Part shown: piece by piece, positions 53,577 through 62,905 of the stretch | How positions within the stretch are numbered: the first letter of the stretch is position 1 | How the letters are laid out: every line of letters begins with the position of its first letter | Assembly (NCBI GenBank): GCA_039975755.1 | Contig: JBDWGM010000024.1 | Location: forward strand, 38,584-102,583 | Direction of reading: 5' to 3' | DNA: 64,000 nt | Source of the DNA: JABSSA01 sp039975755 | GTDB taxonomy: Bacteria; Pseudomonadota; Alphaproteobacteria; Rhodobacterales; Rhodobacteraceae | The notes under the pieces: generated by a model | Seen by the model: the letters and a program-made list of their open reading frames with translations, nothing else | What the model was told of the DNA's origin: nothing | The model's database searches: none | Program-made: the position numbers and the translations under genes

Positions 53577-54398
53577 ATGCGGATTTGTGAACTGGGACAT
53601 TTGGATCAACCTGTCATGCTGTTTGGCGGGCCTTATTCCAATCTTCAGGCCACTCAGGCGCTCATGTCCGAAGCAAATAGGCGCGCGATTCCCGGCACGC
53701 ACCAAATTTGCACCGGTGATGTTGTCGCTTATTGCGGTAAACCAAATGAAACTGTTGATTTGATCCGAGCAAGCGGGTGTGCCGTTGTCGCCGGTAATTG
53801 TGAAAAACAACTGGCATCGAATGCGTCGGATTGTGGATGTGGATTTGATGAGGGATCGACATGCGACATGCTGTCAGTCGGTTGGTATCGTTTTGCAAAT
53901 GCTCAGCTGTCAAATATTGCGCGCGATTGGATGCGACAATTGCCCGACGTTGCCGTGTTTCGGCATCAAGGTAAACGATGTGCTGTCATTCATGGCGGGC
54001 ATACGGATATCGCGCGCTTTATCTGGCCGATCTCGACCGATGATGTGTTTGAACAAGAATGGGCCGCACTCGAATCCTTGGTTGGGGCACTGGATGTTGT
54101 TATTTCGGGGCATTGCGGTTTGGCATTCACCAAAAGCACCAAACACGGGACATGGATCAACGCAGGCGTGATCGGTATGCCGCCCAACAACGGCCAAATG
54201 AACACGTGTTTTGCCATTCTGGAAAACGGAAACTTCAGCCATCATAGCTTGTCTTATGATGCGCGATCTGCACAGCAAGACATGGCCAAGGCTGGGTTAT
54301 CACAAGGGTACGACGCCAGTTTGACCAGTGGTTATTGGCCATCCGAAGACGTGCTTCCGCCTGCTTTGCGTCGGTCTTTGGCGCTGGCCAGCGGATGA
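53577..54398 (+). CDS. Metallophosphoesterase-like protein with degenerate first metal motif
   Basis: 273 residues of the calcineurin-like fold. The later motifs are present in modified form: TGDVVAYC (GD), VAGNCEKQL (GNHE reads GNCE), VIHGGHTD and SGHCGLAF. The first motif, normally D-x-H before SN, reads GGPYSN, so the Asp and His metal ligands are replaced. Other proteins of this type may exist in the Rhodobacterales, hinting at a distinct subfamily with altered or no metal use. Its 3' end overlaps xerD by 67 bases in the opposite direction. Confidence 0.78.
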   Translation: MRICELGHLDQPVMLFGGPYSNLQATQALMSEANRRAIPGTHQICTGDVVAYCGKPNETVDLIRASGCAVVAGNCEKQLASNASDCGCGFDEGSTCDMLSVGWYRFANAQLSNIARDWMRQLPDVAVFRHQGKRCAVIHGGHTDIARFIWPISTDDVFEQEWAALESLVGALDVVISGHCGLAFTKSTKHGTWINAGVIGMPPNNGQMNTCFAILENGNFSHHSLSYDARSAQQDMAKAGLSQGYDASLTSGYWPSEDVLPPALRRSLALASG

Positions 54399-55312
54399 CT
54401 GTCCAAGACCAGTTCGGCCAGCCGGCTTTCTAGAACATGGGTGTAAATCTCGGTCGTGGCGACGTCGGCATGTCCCAACATCGTCTGTATTGCGCGCAGA
54501 TCAGCACCACCTGCTAAAAGATGGGTCGCGAAAGCGTGGCGCAATGTGTGCGGGGTGACTTTGGATGGATCAACACCCGCCGCGACTGATAAATCCTTGA
54601 TGCGCACGTAGAACCAATGGCGTGTCAGGTGACCATCTTTCCCGCGTGAGGGAAACAGGAAGGAAGACGCCGGGGTGCGTTTCTGTGATACCGCCAGGTC
54701 TTCAGCTGCATCCCGGACCTGCAACCATGCAGATAACGCGTCGCGGGCGTCTGTGGACAGCGGTACAAGACGTTCCTTACCCCCTTTGCCGCGGATCAAC
54801 AGCATATTCGGGTCGCCGCGTGCGGCTGCCACTGGCAAGCCGACCAATTCGCTGACACGCATACCCGTGGCATAAAGCAATTCCATCAAACATGTGTCGC
54901 GCAGCTTGTCAGATTGTGTTCGTCCGGTCTGTCGCGCGGCTTGCAAAAGGCGGTCGACTTCTTCTTCGGACAGCGTTTTTGGCAATCGTTTATCTATGCC
55001 GGGTGCGGGAACTTGAATGGCGGGGTTGGCATCGCGCCAACCTTCCTCAAATGCAAACCGATAGATTTGTTTGATCGCACTTAACCGTCGGGCGCGGGTT
55101 GATTTTGCCAAGCCCTGAGTATCGCAATGCACCATATAGTCTTCGACATGCGCGCGCTGTGCCGTTTCAAAACTGCCGGATTGTTTGGCCAACCAATCGG
55201 CAAAGTCTTTTAGATCGCGCCCGTAAGCCAAGAGAGTATTGTGTGACGCACCAAGCTCTGCAGATTGCGCTTCGAGAAACGTGGATATCCAACGATTAAT
55301 GTCTGCACTCAC
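54332..55312 (-). CDS. xerD: Tyrosine recombinase XerD
   Basis: 326 residues. The N-terminal SAM-like core-binding domain (about 5-90) is followed by the catalytic domain with Arg in YATGMRVSELVGL, Lys in GKGGKERLVPL, the HxxR motif in HTLRHAFATHLL, a second His in MLGHADVATTEI and the nucleophile Tyr in IYTHV. It resolves chromosome dimers with XerC at dif. Upstream is a large envelope-type gene whose stop overlaps its start by 4 bases. Confidence 0.94.
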   Translation of the reverse strand: MSADINRWISTFLEAQSAELGASHNTLLAYGRDLKDFADWLAKQSGSFETAQRAHVEDYMVHCDTQGLAKSTRARRLSAIKQIYRFAFEEGWRDANPAIQVPAPGIDKRLPKTLSEEEVDRLLQAARQTGRTQSDKLRDTCLMELLYATGMRVSELVGLPVAAARGDPNMLLIRGKGGKERLVPLSTDARDALSAWLQVRDAAEDLAVSQKRTPASSFLFPSRGKDGHLTRHWFYVRIKDLSVAAGVDPSKVTPHTLRHAFATHLLAGGADLRAIQTMLGHADVATTEIYTHVLESRLAELVLDSHPLASAKDRRKAGGSTSSDGQ

Positions 55313-56835
55313 TGTTTGCCCTCCAACAACAGGATTTGCAGGGCTGCTTGTCGGGCGGTATCTTCCAAGCCCAGGGCGCGCAGCGTGGCCAGAGCGACCG
55401 GCAAGCGTGCCATATCGCCAGCAGCACCGTCATTCAGCAAGCTCAACGTATCCAGAAGAGCAGTTCCAAGCGCGCCGCCGCGCGCTGTTCGCATTATTTC
55501 GATATCAGCAGGTGTGCGTGTAAAGGCATCGACCAAAGATTGCTCTAACGACCCGTTGCCGGTAACGCCTTGCAAATTCCCAGAAGCCAGCCCGTGTGCA
55601 ACAGGATATTGCTTTGCGATTTCAGGAAAGGCCGTAGCGGCGTTTTCATACAGGGGCGAAACGAGGATGAGTTCAAAAACGCGTTTAGCGACGTCGCCGG
55701 TTACGGGGACATCTTGCAGAGGCTCTGCAAACAAGGCTGCAATCGGGCGTTCAATGCGTGCGGCGCGGGCTGCGGCCCAAGCTGGGGGCAGAGTTTTGGT
55801 GACCGCGGTCACACTGCGGGCGCGTACGGCCTGATCCAAACGCTGAATTGCACTGACGCGGTCCCATATGCCACCTGACGCTGCAGGCCGACGAGATGTA
55901 TAAAGACCCAACAGTCGGTTTTCGGGCAATGCACCGGTTTCGGCCAACCGTTCGGCGGCTTCAAGCTGTGATTTCCAGCCGGCACGTGGGTTCAGATCGG
56001 CATGCGCATAGATCCGAGGCCAGCCGCGTGTTGCCAACCGCTCGCCTTCGGCATCAAACAGAGCAAACATCAGTGCATCCGGTTTTTGCGGCTGGGGTAG
56101 GGCCGGTTTGCCTTCGAAAAGCTCGGGGTCCAGAAACCGTGCCAATGCGTTTGCCTTTTGCGTGTCAAACAAGCCAAGCGCGTTGCTGGTGCCATACAAA
56201 AGCACAGCCGTGTCATAGTCACCACTTCTGGCGTGGCAATAGACTTCTAAACCGGGATCAGATGTCAATTTTGGGTTTGCAATCAAAAGCGCGCACATTT
56301 GTTCTGTTTCGCCCGAAATCAATTGCAGATCGCGGTAGCGTTCAAAATGCGCCGCATCTTTGTCTGGCCCAGCAATTTCCAGCAAAGCCAATGCAGGTTC
56401 CAAAGCTCCCATGCGGATTAACGTATCGACGCGGGCCAGATCAAAGGCACCATTGTCATCCGACGGTGGCAACACTTCGCCAAGGACCAGCGAAAACAAC
56501 AAAGATTGAGCCGCTGGTAACCTCGGCAAAGTCATTTTGTTGAGCTGCCTGACCAAGGCTGCAGACTCTGAACTGGTCCACAAATCTGATGGCAATCCAG
56601 TCACATTCGATGGGACCAATCCGACGACGCGTGTCGCTGCGCCATCCAGTGGTGTGACAGTGACATCAGGCGTCAGTCCAGTTTGTGCAACTGGGTCTGA
56701 TTGTATCACCGCTGGGGCAGCAACTTGTTGGTCCAGCCAGTCAATCACCGACAGAGGTTTTTCCGACTGCGCAGCAGCCGGTCCAGACAGCAACGCCAGA
56801 AGCGCTGCCTGATGGCATAAACCCTTAATTCGCAT
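55309..56835 (-). CDS. Exported helical-repeat protein of unknown function
   Basis: 508 residues with a signal peptide (ALLALLSGPAAAQ) and then a long alpha-solenoid with TPR-like helices (DTLIRMGALEPALALLEIAG; YDTAVLLYGT). No catalytic motif. It is probably periplasmic. The ATG at 56835 is chosen for the signal peptide; the same-strand small gene upstream ends 11 bases inside it. Its stop overlaps the xerD start by 4 bases, so translation of the two is likely coupled. Confidence 0.72.
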   Translation of the reverse strand: MRIKGLCHQAALLALLSGPAAAQSEKPLSVIDWLDQQVAAPAVIQSDPVAQTGLTPDVTVTPLDGAATRVVGLVPSNVTGLPSDLWTSSESAALVRQLNKMTLPRLPAAQSLLFSLVLGEVLPPSDDNGAFDLARVDTLIRMGALEPALALLEIAGPDKDAAHFERYRDLQLISGETEQMCALLIANPKLTSDPGLEVYCHARSGDYDTAVLLYGTSNALGLFDTQKANALARFLDPELFEGKPALPQPQKPDALMFALFDAEGERLATRGWPRIYAHADLNPRAGWKSQLEAAERLAETGALPENRLLGLYTSRRPAASGGIWDRVSAIQRLDQAVRARSVTAVTKTLPPAWAAARAARIERPIAALFAEPLQDVPVTGDVAKRVFELILVSPLYENAATAFPEIAKQYPVAHGLASGNLQGVTGNGSLEQSLVDAFTRTPADIEIMRTARGGALGTALLDTLSLLNDGAAGDMARLPVALATLRALGLEDTARQAALQILLLEGKQ

Positions 56836-56974
56836 CCAACACAACGGGTTGACGCGTTTCAACTTGCGGCGGGGAAAAGTCCACGCCAACAAAAGGACCT
56901 ACATATGCGTAGGCCACCAATCCGATAAAACCCAGTACGACCAGGTAAAATAGGTATTTAAATAGCCGAAACAT
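56825..56974 (-). CDS. Small single-span membrane protein (49 residues)
   Basis: Opens MFRLFKYLFYLVVLGFIGLV: one hydrophobic helix, then a short loop and a polar tail PPQVETRQPVVLDAN. The ATG at 56974 follows GAGGCAGGCG. The sequence style (MFRLxKYLFY) recurs in Rhodobacterales in front of this type of exported repeat protein. It overlaps the next gene by 11 bases, suggesting translational coupling. Function unknown. Confidence 0.65.
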   Translation of the reverse strand: MFRLFKYLFYLVVLGFIGLVAYAYVGPFVGVDFSPPQVETRQPVVLDAN

Positions 56975-57055
56975 ATCGGCGCCTGCCTCTTCTTTTTTCG
57001 CTTTGGCCCTGACCATATATGGCCTTTTCAGCAAAAGCACGTCATTGACAGAAAT

Positions 57056-57634
57056 ATGAGCGAAAAACAGCAGCACAACCCAGACTTCAAATTAAAGAAA
57101 ACCGTTGTAATGGTCGGCATGATGGGGGCGGGTAAAACCGCTGTGGGGCGGGCGCTTGCGGAGATATTGAACGTTCCGTTTTTGGACAGTGATGCTGAAA
57201 TAGAAGCTGCTGCTAATATGTCAGTACAAGAAATTTTTTCACGCGATGGCGAAGACTTCTTTCGAAAGAAAGAAGCGCAGGTCATTGGACGTCTGCTTGA
57301 TTCGCATCAAGGCATTCTGTCCACGGGCGGTGGGGCCTATTTGGCCGATGCAAATCGGGCGGCGATTTCCGAAAAAGGTGTCGCTGTTTGGTTGGATGCC
57401 GACCTTGGTTTGCTGTGGCAACGTGTTCGACACAAAGACACGCGCCCGTTGTTGCGCACGAAGAACCCGCGCCAAACACTGGCCGATATTTATCACACGC
57501 GTGTTCCGATTTACGCGCTCTCCGATCTTTCGGTCAAAGCGAACGCCAAGTATTCCATCGAAGAGATGGCTGAATGCGTTATTCTTGCCCTGAAATCCCG
57601 CCCCGATGTTCTTGAGGAATTGAACCATGCCTGA
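57056..57634 (+). CDS. aroK: Shikimate kinase
   Basis: 192 residues; ATP-dependent phosphorylation of shikimate. Walker A is GMMGAGKTAVGR, the shikimate-binding DxD is in LDSDAEIEA, and the later GGGAY and RPLLRTKNP segments complete the site. It overlaps aroB by 8 bases, the usual order of the two genes. Divergent from the small membrane protein at 56974. Confidence 0.96.
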   Translation: MSEKQQHNPDFKLKKTVVMVGMMGAGKTAVGRALAEILNVPFLDSDAEIEAAANMSVQEIFSRDGEDFFRKKEAQVIGRLLDSHQGILSTGGGAYLADANRAAISEKGVAVWLDADLGLLWQRVRHKDTRPLLRTKNPRQTLADIYHTRVPIYALSDLSVKANAKYSIEEMAECVILALKSRPDVLEELNHA

Positions 57635-58733
57635 AACGGTCCATGTCGCCTTGGGCGAGCGTGCCTATGATGTAGTGATCGCGGAAGGGTTGTTGTCAGA
57701 AGCGGCTGCTTATCTGGACCCATTATTAGGCCGTCGGCATGTCACAATCGTCGCTGACGCGCATGTTGCGGAGCTGCATTTGCAGACGCTGCGAAGCGCA
57801 CTTGAAAAAGACGGAATCAGCAGTGCGGTGCTGGAAGTGCCACGTGGTGAAGCATCCAAAAGTTGGACGCATCTGACGGAGGTTGTCGAATGGCTGTTGG
57901 ATCAGCGTGTTGAACGGAACGATTTGGTTCTCGCACTCGGGGGGGGCGTGATTGGCGACCTTGTCGGGTTTGCTGCAGCGATTTTGCGGCGCGGTGTGCG
58001 TTTTGTTCAAGTGCCGACCTCATTGCTGGCGCAAGTCGACAGTTCAGTGGGGGGCAAAACTGGTATCAACACGCGGCATGGTAAAAACCTGGTTGGCGCG
58101 TTCCATCAACCAAGTCTTGTCTTGGCGGATACAGGATTGTTGGGAACTTTAACGTCTCGGGATCTGCTTGCTGGATACGGCGAAGTCGTAAAATACGGTA
58201 TGTTGGGCGACGCGGCGTTTTTCGAATGGCTCGAAGCCAACGGTCAGGCCTTGGCGTCGGGCGATATAGATGCGCGTAATTACGCGGTTAAACGGTCTGT
58301 GGAAATGAAGGCTGAAATTGTTTTGCGCGATGAAACAGAGCAGGGTGACCGCGCGCTGTTGAACCTCGGTCACACGTTTTGTCATGCGCTGGAAGCGGCG
58401 ACAGGTTATTCAGATCGATTGTTGCACGGGGAAGGTGTGGCCATTGGATGCGCGTTGGCCTTCGAATTGTCCGCACGGTTGGGTTTGTGTTCTCAAGAAG
58501 ATCCAAGCCGTGTGCGTGCGCATCTAAAAGACATGGGGATGAAAACCGATTTGAGCGACATCCCGGGTGATCTCCCGGGGGCGGATGTTTTGATGGACCT
58601 TATGGGACAAGATAAAAAGGTCATCGATGGCAAATTGCGGTTTATTTTGGCGCGCGGGATTGGATCAGCCTTTGTGACATCAGATGTTCCGTCCGATACG
58701 GTCAAGGATGTGCTGAACGAAGCCCTGAGCTGA
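57627..58733 (+). CDS. aroB: 3-dehydroquinate synthase
   Basis: 368-residue NAD- and metal-dependent enzyme of the shikimate pathway. The glycine-rich loop is LALGGGVIGDLVGFAAA; further signatures are VPTSLLAQVDSSVGGKTGIN and the metal-site NLGHTFCHALEAATGYS and LLHGEGVAIGCAL. Complete and of normal length. A hairpin after the stop may act as terminator for both aroB and the convergent ssb. Confidence 0.97.
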   Translation: MPETVHVALGERAYDVVIAEGLLSEAAAYLDPLLGRRHVTIVADAHVAELHLQTLRSALEKDGISSAVLEVPRGEASKSWTHLTEVVEWLLDQRVERNDLVLALGGGVIGDLVGFAAAILRRGVRFVQVPTSLLAQVDSSVGGKTGINTRHGKNLVGAFHQPSLVLADTGLLGTLTSRDLLAGYGEVVKYGMLGDAAFFEWLEANGQALASGDIDARNYAVKRSVEMKAEIVLRDETEQGDRALLNLGHTFCHALEAATGYSDRLLHGEGVAIGCALAFELSARLGLCSQEDPSRVRAHLKDMGMKTDLSDIPGDLPGADVLMDLMGQDKKVIDGKLRFILARGIGSAFVTSDVPSDTVKDVLNEALS

Positions 58734-58765
58734 TCACTGTTTGGGTTGTCATATCCCAAACGCAA

Positions 58766-58789
58766 ACCGCAGCCCAAAAAGGCTGCGGT
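58766..58789. terminator. Hairpin between aroB and ssb
   Basis: A perfect 9-base stem ACCGCAGCC (58766-58774) and GGCTGCGGT (58781-58789) with a CAAAAA loop. The T-tract is short on either strand, so termination strength is uncertain; it is placed to end both convergent genes. Confidence 0.5.
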
Positions 58790-58813
58790 CATTCAGGTTA
58801 GTTATATAAAGAC

Positions 58814-59329
58814 TTAGAACGGGATTTCGTCGTCGATGTCACGTGATGGGGCAGGGGCTCCGCCGCCGCCGTTATTGTCGCCACCGCCGCCGCCATAGTC
58901 GCCGCCACGGTCATCATATCCCATTTGGCCGCCACCGCCGCCGCCACCATAGTTGCCGCCACCGCCCGATTGACCGTCGCGACCATCGAGCATGGTCAAC
59001 GTGCCGCCAAAGCCCTGCAAGACAACTTCGGTCGAATACCGATCCTGACCGGACTGATCCTGCCACTTACGGGTTTGCAATTGACCTTCGATATAAACTT
59101 TGGACCCTTTGCGCAGATATTGCTCTGCAATCCGGACAAGACCTTCTTGAAAGATGGCAACAGAATGCCATTCCGTCCGTTCGCGACGTTCGCCCGTGTT
59201 GCGGTCTTTCCAGTTTTCAGACGTCGCGATCCGCAAATTGCAGACCTTGCCGCCGTTTTGGAATGTCCGCACTTCTGGGTCGCGCCCGAGATTGCCGATT
59301 AGAATGACCTTGTTGACGGATCCTGCCAT
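58814..59329 (-). CDS. ssb: Single-stranded DNA-binding protein
   Basis: 171 residues: an OB-fold (1-110; MAGSVNKVILIGNLGRDPEV; TEWHSVAIFQ), a long Gly-rich linker built from repeated GGN-type codons (about 120-160), and the conserved acidic C-terminal tip DIDDEIPF that recruits replication and repair proteins. The linker gives the reverse strand a run of CCG/CCA triplets near 58860-58975. The ribosome-binding site is GGGGGAATAAG before ATG 59329. Confidence 0.96.
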   Translation of the reverse strand: MAGSVNKVILIGNLGRDPEVRTFQNGGKVCNLRIATSENWKDRNTGERRERTEWHSVAIFQEGLVRIAEQYLRKGSKVYIEGQLQTRKWQDQSGQDRYSTEVVLQGFGGTLTMLDGRDGQSGGGGNYGGGGGGGQMGYDDRGGDYGGGGGDNNGGGGAPAPSRDIDDEIPF

Positions 59330-59498
59330 CTTATTCCCCCGTGTATTTTTCCACTTGAGCGATTCTGCTCATTGATCTGAATTTGGCTTAATCTACACTT
59401 CCCGCAACAGGGTTAACACCATCTTTCGTGATGGATTGGAAAGCTCTGGAAAAAATGTTATAGATCCGCTCAAGGTACGGACCGCTAAGGGGCATGGT

Positions 59499-60089
59499 TT
59501 GAAAATTCGGGTGGGACTTGCAATTCTGTGCGCCAGCGCAGTGATCGCTGACGTGGCTGTGGCTGATATATTTTCGTCGCGCAGTCGCAGTAATCTATTC
59601 AAAAGCCAAACGAAGGTTTTGGACGATCGAGCGTCGTCTCAATACAATTCGTCTGTGCGCTTGCAGCCTGCCAAGATCAAAACACCGACCAAGTGGGGCG
59701 ACACTCCTTCTTATAAGGGGAAGTATCGCGGCAAGTATTTAGAAGTGGCGCGATCTGCTGCGCGTAAAAACGGCGTGCCCGAAGATTTGTTTTTGCGGTT
59801 GGTACAGCAGGAATCAAATTGGAACCCGACAGCTAAATCCCACAAGGGGGCTTTGGGGCTGGCTCAGTTGATGCCCGGTACTGCGCAGTATCTGCGGGTT
59901 GATCCTAATGATCCGGCGCAGAATCTTGAAGGTGGTGCACGCTATCTGAAAGAACAATACAGCAAATTTGGGTCATGGCGTCTTGCCTTGGCTGCATATA
60001 ACGCAGGCCCAGGCGCTGTTGGGAAATACGGGGGCGTTCCCCCATTTCGCGAAACTCGCAACTATGTGAAGAAGATCTGGGGGTCTTGA
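59499..60089 (+). CDS. Lytic transglycosylase (SLT domain)
   Basis: About 196 residues. A signal segment (VGLAILCASAVIADVAVAD) is followed by a linker and an SLT domain with catalytic Glu in RLVQQESNWNP, GALGLAQLMPGTAQYL and LALAAYNAGPGAV. It cleaves peptidoglycan glycan strands to anhydro ends. The most likely start is the TTG at 59499, which has TAAGGGG at 59486-59492; the frame is open upstream to 59436 without a better start. Confidence 0.85.
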   Translation: MKIRVGLAILCASAVIADVAVADIFSSRSRSNLFKSQTKVLDDRASSQYNSSVRLQPAKIKTPTKWGDTPSYKGKYRGKYLEVARSAARKNGVPEDLFLRLVQQESNWNPTAKSHKGALGLAQLMPGTAQYLRVDPNDPAQNLEGGARYLKEQYSKFGSWRLALAAYNAGPGAVGKYGGVPPFRETRNYVKKIWGS

Positions 60090-60165
60090 CGCGGGATCAT
60101 CACGGCGTCGTCGAATTTCCGCCCAATTGACCGGTCATCTCTGCTGTAACAAGCGAGAGGTGATC

Positions 60166-60651
60166 ATGCCAAAATCAGATGCGAGATTCGAAGAGCGCCT
60201 GCGGCGCATATCCGATAACGGTCCGTCCGGAGTTACCATCCCAGGGCAAGTTGGAGATATGTCAGCGAAAGACGAACGCAAGATGCGTGGTAAACGGGCT
60301 CCACGTCAACAACGTGGCAAGGACATGATTCTGACAGCGTTGTTGTTTGGCGGCATACTTGGAGCATTGGCCGGATTGGCCTTTCAAAACATTGTAGGTG
60401 CACAAGTCTTTCTCGAATTCGATTGGGAAGCCGAATGGGCCACGATGCAGAATGATCTGGTGCGTGCCGCTGTTTGGGGCGCAATTGCGACGGGTCTAAC
60501 GATGTTGATTTTGACGCTGCCCAATCGGAAAAAACAACGCAAAATTGCAGCCTGGTCGCTTGCCTATACGTTGACTGCAGTCAGCGTGAATGCACAGGAT
60601 CTTTTCGCGCTTGTTCCGCCAGAAAAACTGGCTCTGTTGGCTGGCAATTGA
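60166..60651 (+). CDS. Conserved two-helix membrane protein
   Basis: 161 residues. The N-terminus is basic and hydrophilic (RFEERLRRISDNGPSGVTIP; KMRGKRAPRQQRGKD); two or three hydrophobic segments follow (MILTALLFGGILGALAGLAF; AAVWGAIATGLTMLILTLP), with a further weak segment near the C-terminus. No family is recognised with confidence, though the pattern recurs in Rhodobacterales. The ATG at 60166 has an AGAGG site. A strong terminator follows at 60658. Confidence 0.65.
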   Translation: MPKSDARFEERLRRISDNGPSGVTIPGQVGDMSAKDERKMRGKRAPRQQRGKDMILTALLFGGILGALAGLAFQNIVGAQVFLEFDWEAEWATMQNDLVRAAVWGAIATGLTMLILTLPNRKKQRKIAAWSLAYTLTAVSVNAQDLFALVPPEKLALLAGN

Positions 60652-60657
60652 TCAGTT

Positions 60658-60688
60658 AAAGCAGCGCGGTTTATTCCGCGCTGCTTTT
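60658..60688 (+). terminator. Strong hairpin terminator, possibly bidirectional
   Basis: A perfect 12-base stem AAAGCAGCGCGG (60658-60669) with CCGCGCTGCTTT (60676-60687) and a T-rich end, between the membrane-protein gene and the convergent ABC ATPase. Confidence 0.9.
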
Positions 60689-60717
60689 GTTCCGTAACGA
60701 GTGCCTCTCAAAAGAGC

Positions 60718-62802
60718 TTATTCCGCAGCGATTTTAATTACGGGTTCCATGTTGTTGAGAACATCGTCGCTAAGATGGCATTTGATTTGGTGCCCATCAG
60801 GAAGTTGACGCACTGGTGGTACATCTTTTTCACACAAACCACCCGGCACTTGCGATTTCCAACGACACCGCGTTTGGAAAGGACAACCCGAAGGCGGGTT
60901 CATGGCCGAAGGAATGTCGCCCTCCAACACGATATGCTGCTTTGTGATGCTGGTATCTGCAATTGGGACCGCTGACAGAAGGGCCTCGGTGTAAGGGTGA
61001 TAGGGTGGTGAAAACACTTGATCTGTATCGCCCAGCTCCACTACATGCCCTAAATACATCACCATAACGCGGTCGCTGAGATAGCGTACGATGGACAAGT
61101 CATGGCTGATAAACAAAAGCGTTGTTTTCTGTTCGCGCTGAATTTCCATCAATAGATCAGTGACGGCTGCTTGGACGGAAACATCCAAGGCTGAAACCGG
61201 TTCATCTGCCACGACGATCCGCGCGCCGCCTGAGAATGCGCGTGCGATGCCGACACGTTGCTTTTGCCCACCCGACAGTTGACGTGGCATGCGTTCGGCA
61301 AACGCGCGGGGCAGTTTGACCAGATCAAGCAGTTCCAGCATTCTGTCGCGGCGTTCTGCTTCGGTGTTGCCGTATTTGAATATTTCCAACGCTCGAATAA
61401 TTTGGCGTCCGACGCTCATGGATGGGTTCAATGTGTCAAACGGGTTTTGGAAAACCATCTGCACGTCCGCGACAGTCTGTGTGTCGCGTTCTTCAATGGG
61501 AGAATCCTGAATGTTTTTGTTGTCCAACAGAATCTGACCGTCAGTGGCCGTTTCCAACCCCATGAGAACTTTGGCGAATGTCGATTTCCCGCAGCCGGAT
61601 TCGCCTACAATTGCCAAAGTTTCCGACTCTCGCGCCTCAAAGCTGAGCGTTTCGTTGGCTTTGACGACTTTCTTATCGCCGCCGCCAAACAGTGCGTTTG
61701 CGGCCACCTCGTAATGCTTCTTTAGATTGTCCATCTTGAGGACGACGCGCCCCGGAGCATTTTTTTCGAATGTCTTGTCAACTTGGATTGGCGCATTCCA
61801 ATCGATTTCACTAAATTTCAAACACCGTGAATGGTGACGTTCATCCCCGGGGACTTCGGACATCACGATGTCCCCCTGATCACAGCGCCCGGCCTCAAAA
61901 TAATCGCAGCGTGGCCCAAAGTTGCAGCCCTGAGGCCGTTCATGGGGCAGGGGGAAGTTTCCAGGAATAGCCACTAGAGGATGCGAGTTTTTGTCCGCGC
62001 CCGGCAATGGAATTGAGCGGAACAAAGCTTGCGTATAGGGATGCTGCATCTTGTCAAAAACGTCTTCGATCGACCCACGTTCGACCGCTTCGCCGGAATA
62101 CATCACGCAAATCCGGTCGCAAGTTTCCAAAACCAGTCCCAAATTGTGTGAAATGAACAGCATGGACGTGCCGTATTTCTTACCAAGGTCTTTGACCAAT
62201 TCAACAACAGCCGCTTCGACGGTCACATCAAGCGCCGTTGTCGGTTCATCTAAGATCAGCAAGGACGGTTCCGACATCAATGCCATCGCGATCACAATGC
62301 GCTGCTGTTGCCCACCAGACAGCTGATGCGGAAACGAATCCAAAATCCGCATCGGGTCAGGCAGTTTAACGTCGGTCACCACTTGAAGCGCGCGCACATG
62401 AGCGTCTTTTTCGCTCATGTTTTGGTGGATCATGGGGACTTCCATCAGCTGACGTCCGATTTTCATCGCCGGGTTCAATGACGCCATGGGTTCTTGATAG
62501 ATCATCGCAATTTCGGAACCGCGAATATCGCGCAGTTCTTCCATGCTCATGTCCTGTAAATTTTGCCCCTTGAACTTGATCGATCCACCGACGATGCGTC
62601 CGTTTTTGCCAAGGTCCTGCATGACACCTAAGGCAACCGTGGATTTTCCACATCCCGATTCCCCGACAAGGCCCACGGCTTCGCCAGGTTGAACGGTTAC
62701 TGAAAAATCCATGACGGCAGGAATTTCACGCAGCCGGGTGAAGAATGAAATCGAAAGCTTGTCGATCTCAAGGATGGGCCCGTCGTAATCCAACTTAGCC
62801 AT
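60718..62802 (-). CDS. Oligopeptide-type ABC transporter, fused double ATPase (DppD-DppF-like)
   Basis: 694 residues with two complete ATP-binding cassettes in one chain. Walker A GESGCGKST occurs in both halves (about residues 50 and 410), with ABC signatures LSGGQQQRIVIAMAL and LSGGQKQRVGIARAF, and each half ends in an oligopeptide-type C-terminal domain with conserved Cys (GCNFGPRCDYFEAGRC; GCPFQTRCRW). It powers uptake through the DppC-like permease next to it. The ATG at 62802 has a GGGAG site. Confidence 0.94.
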   Translation of the reverse strand: MAKLDYDGPILEIDKLSISFFTRLREIPAVMDFSVTVQPGEAVGLVGESGCGKSTVALGVMQDLGKNGRIVGGSIKFKGQNLQDMSMEELRDIRGSEIAMIYQEPMASLNPAMKIGRQLMEVPMIHQNMSEKDAHVRALQVVTDVKLPDPMRILDSFPHQLSGGQQQRIVIAMALMSEPSLLILDEPTTALDVTVEAAVVELVKDLGKKYGTSMLFISHNLGLVLETCDRICVMYSGEAVERGSIEDVFDKMQHPYTQALFRSIPLPGADKNSHPLVAIPGNFPLPHERPQGCNFGPRCDYFEAGRCDQGDIVMSEVPGDERHHSRCLKFSEIDWNAPIQVDKTFEKNAPGRVVLKMDNLKKHYEVAANALFGGGDKKVVKANETLSFEARESETLAIVGESGCGKSTFAKVLMGLETATDGQILLDNKNIQDSPIEERDTQTVADVQMVFQNPFDTLNPSMSVGRQIIRALEIFKYGNTEAERRDRMLELLDLVKLPRAFAERMPRQLSGGQKQRVGIARAFSGGARIVVADEPVSALDVSVQAAVTDLLMEIQREQKTTLLFISHDLSIVRYLSDRVMVMYLGHVVELGDTDQVFSPPYHPYTEALLSAVPIADTSITKQHIVLEGDIPSAMNPPSGCPFQTRCRWKSQVPGGLCEKDVPPVRQLPDGHQIKCHLSDDVLNNMEPVIKIAAE

Positions 62803-62905
62803 TTCTGTTTCTCCCAATCCGCGGCGAGCAAGGTGTTCCCTGCTTCATCATTCCATGTTTAACCAGAAAGGACCGAAGGCGATGTCTCGGTCCTTTCGTT
62901 TCAAC

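Noticed and set aside
54332..55312. Mobile-element integrase
   Set aside because: The recombinase has XerD length and motifs and sits among housekeeping genes, with no attachment-site repeats or element genes nearby.
58855..58980. Microsatellite or regulatory repeat of CCG/CCA triplets
   Set aside because: It is the reverse strand of the Gly-rich linker of SSB and is explained by codon use.
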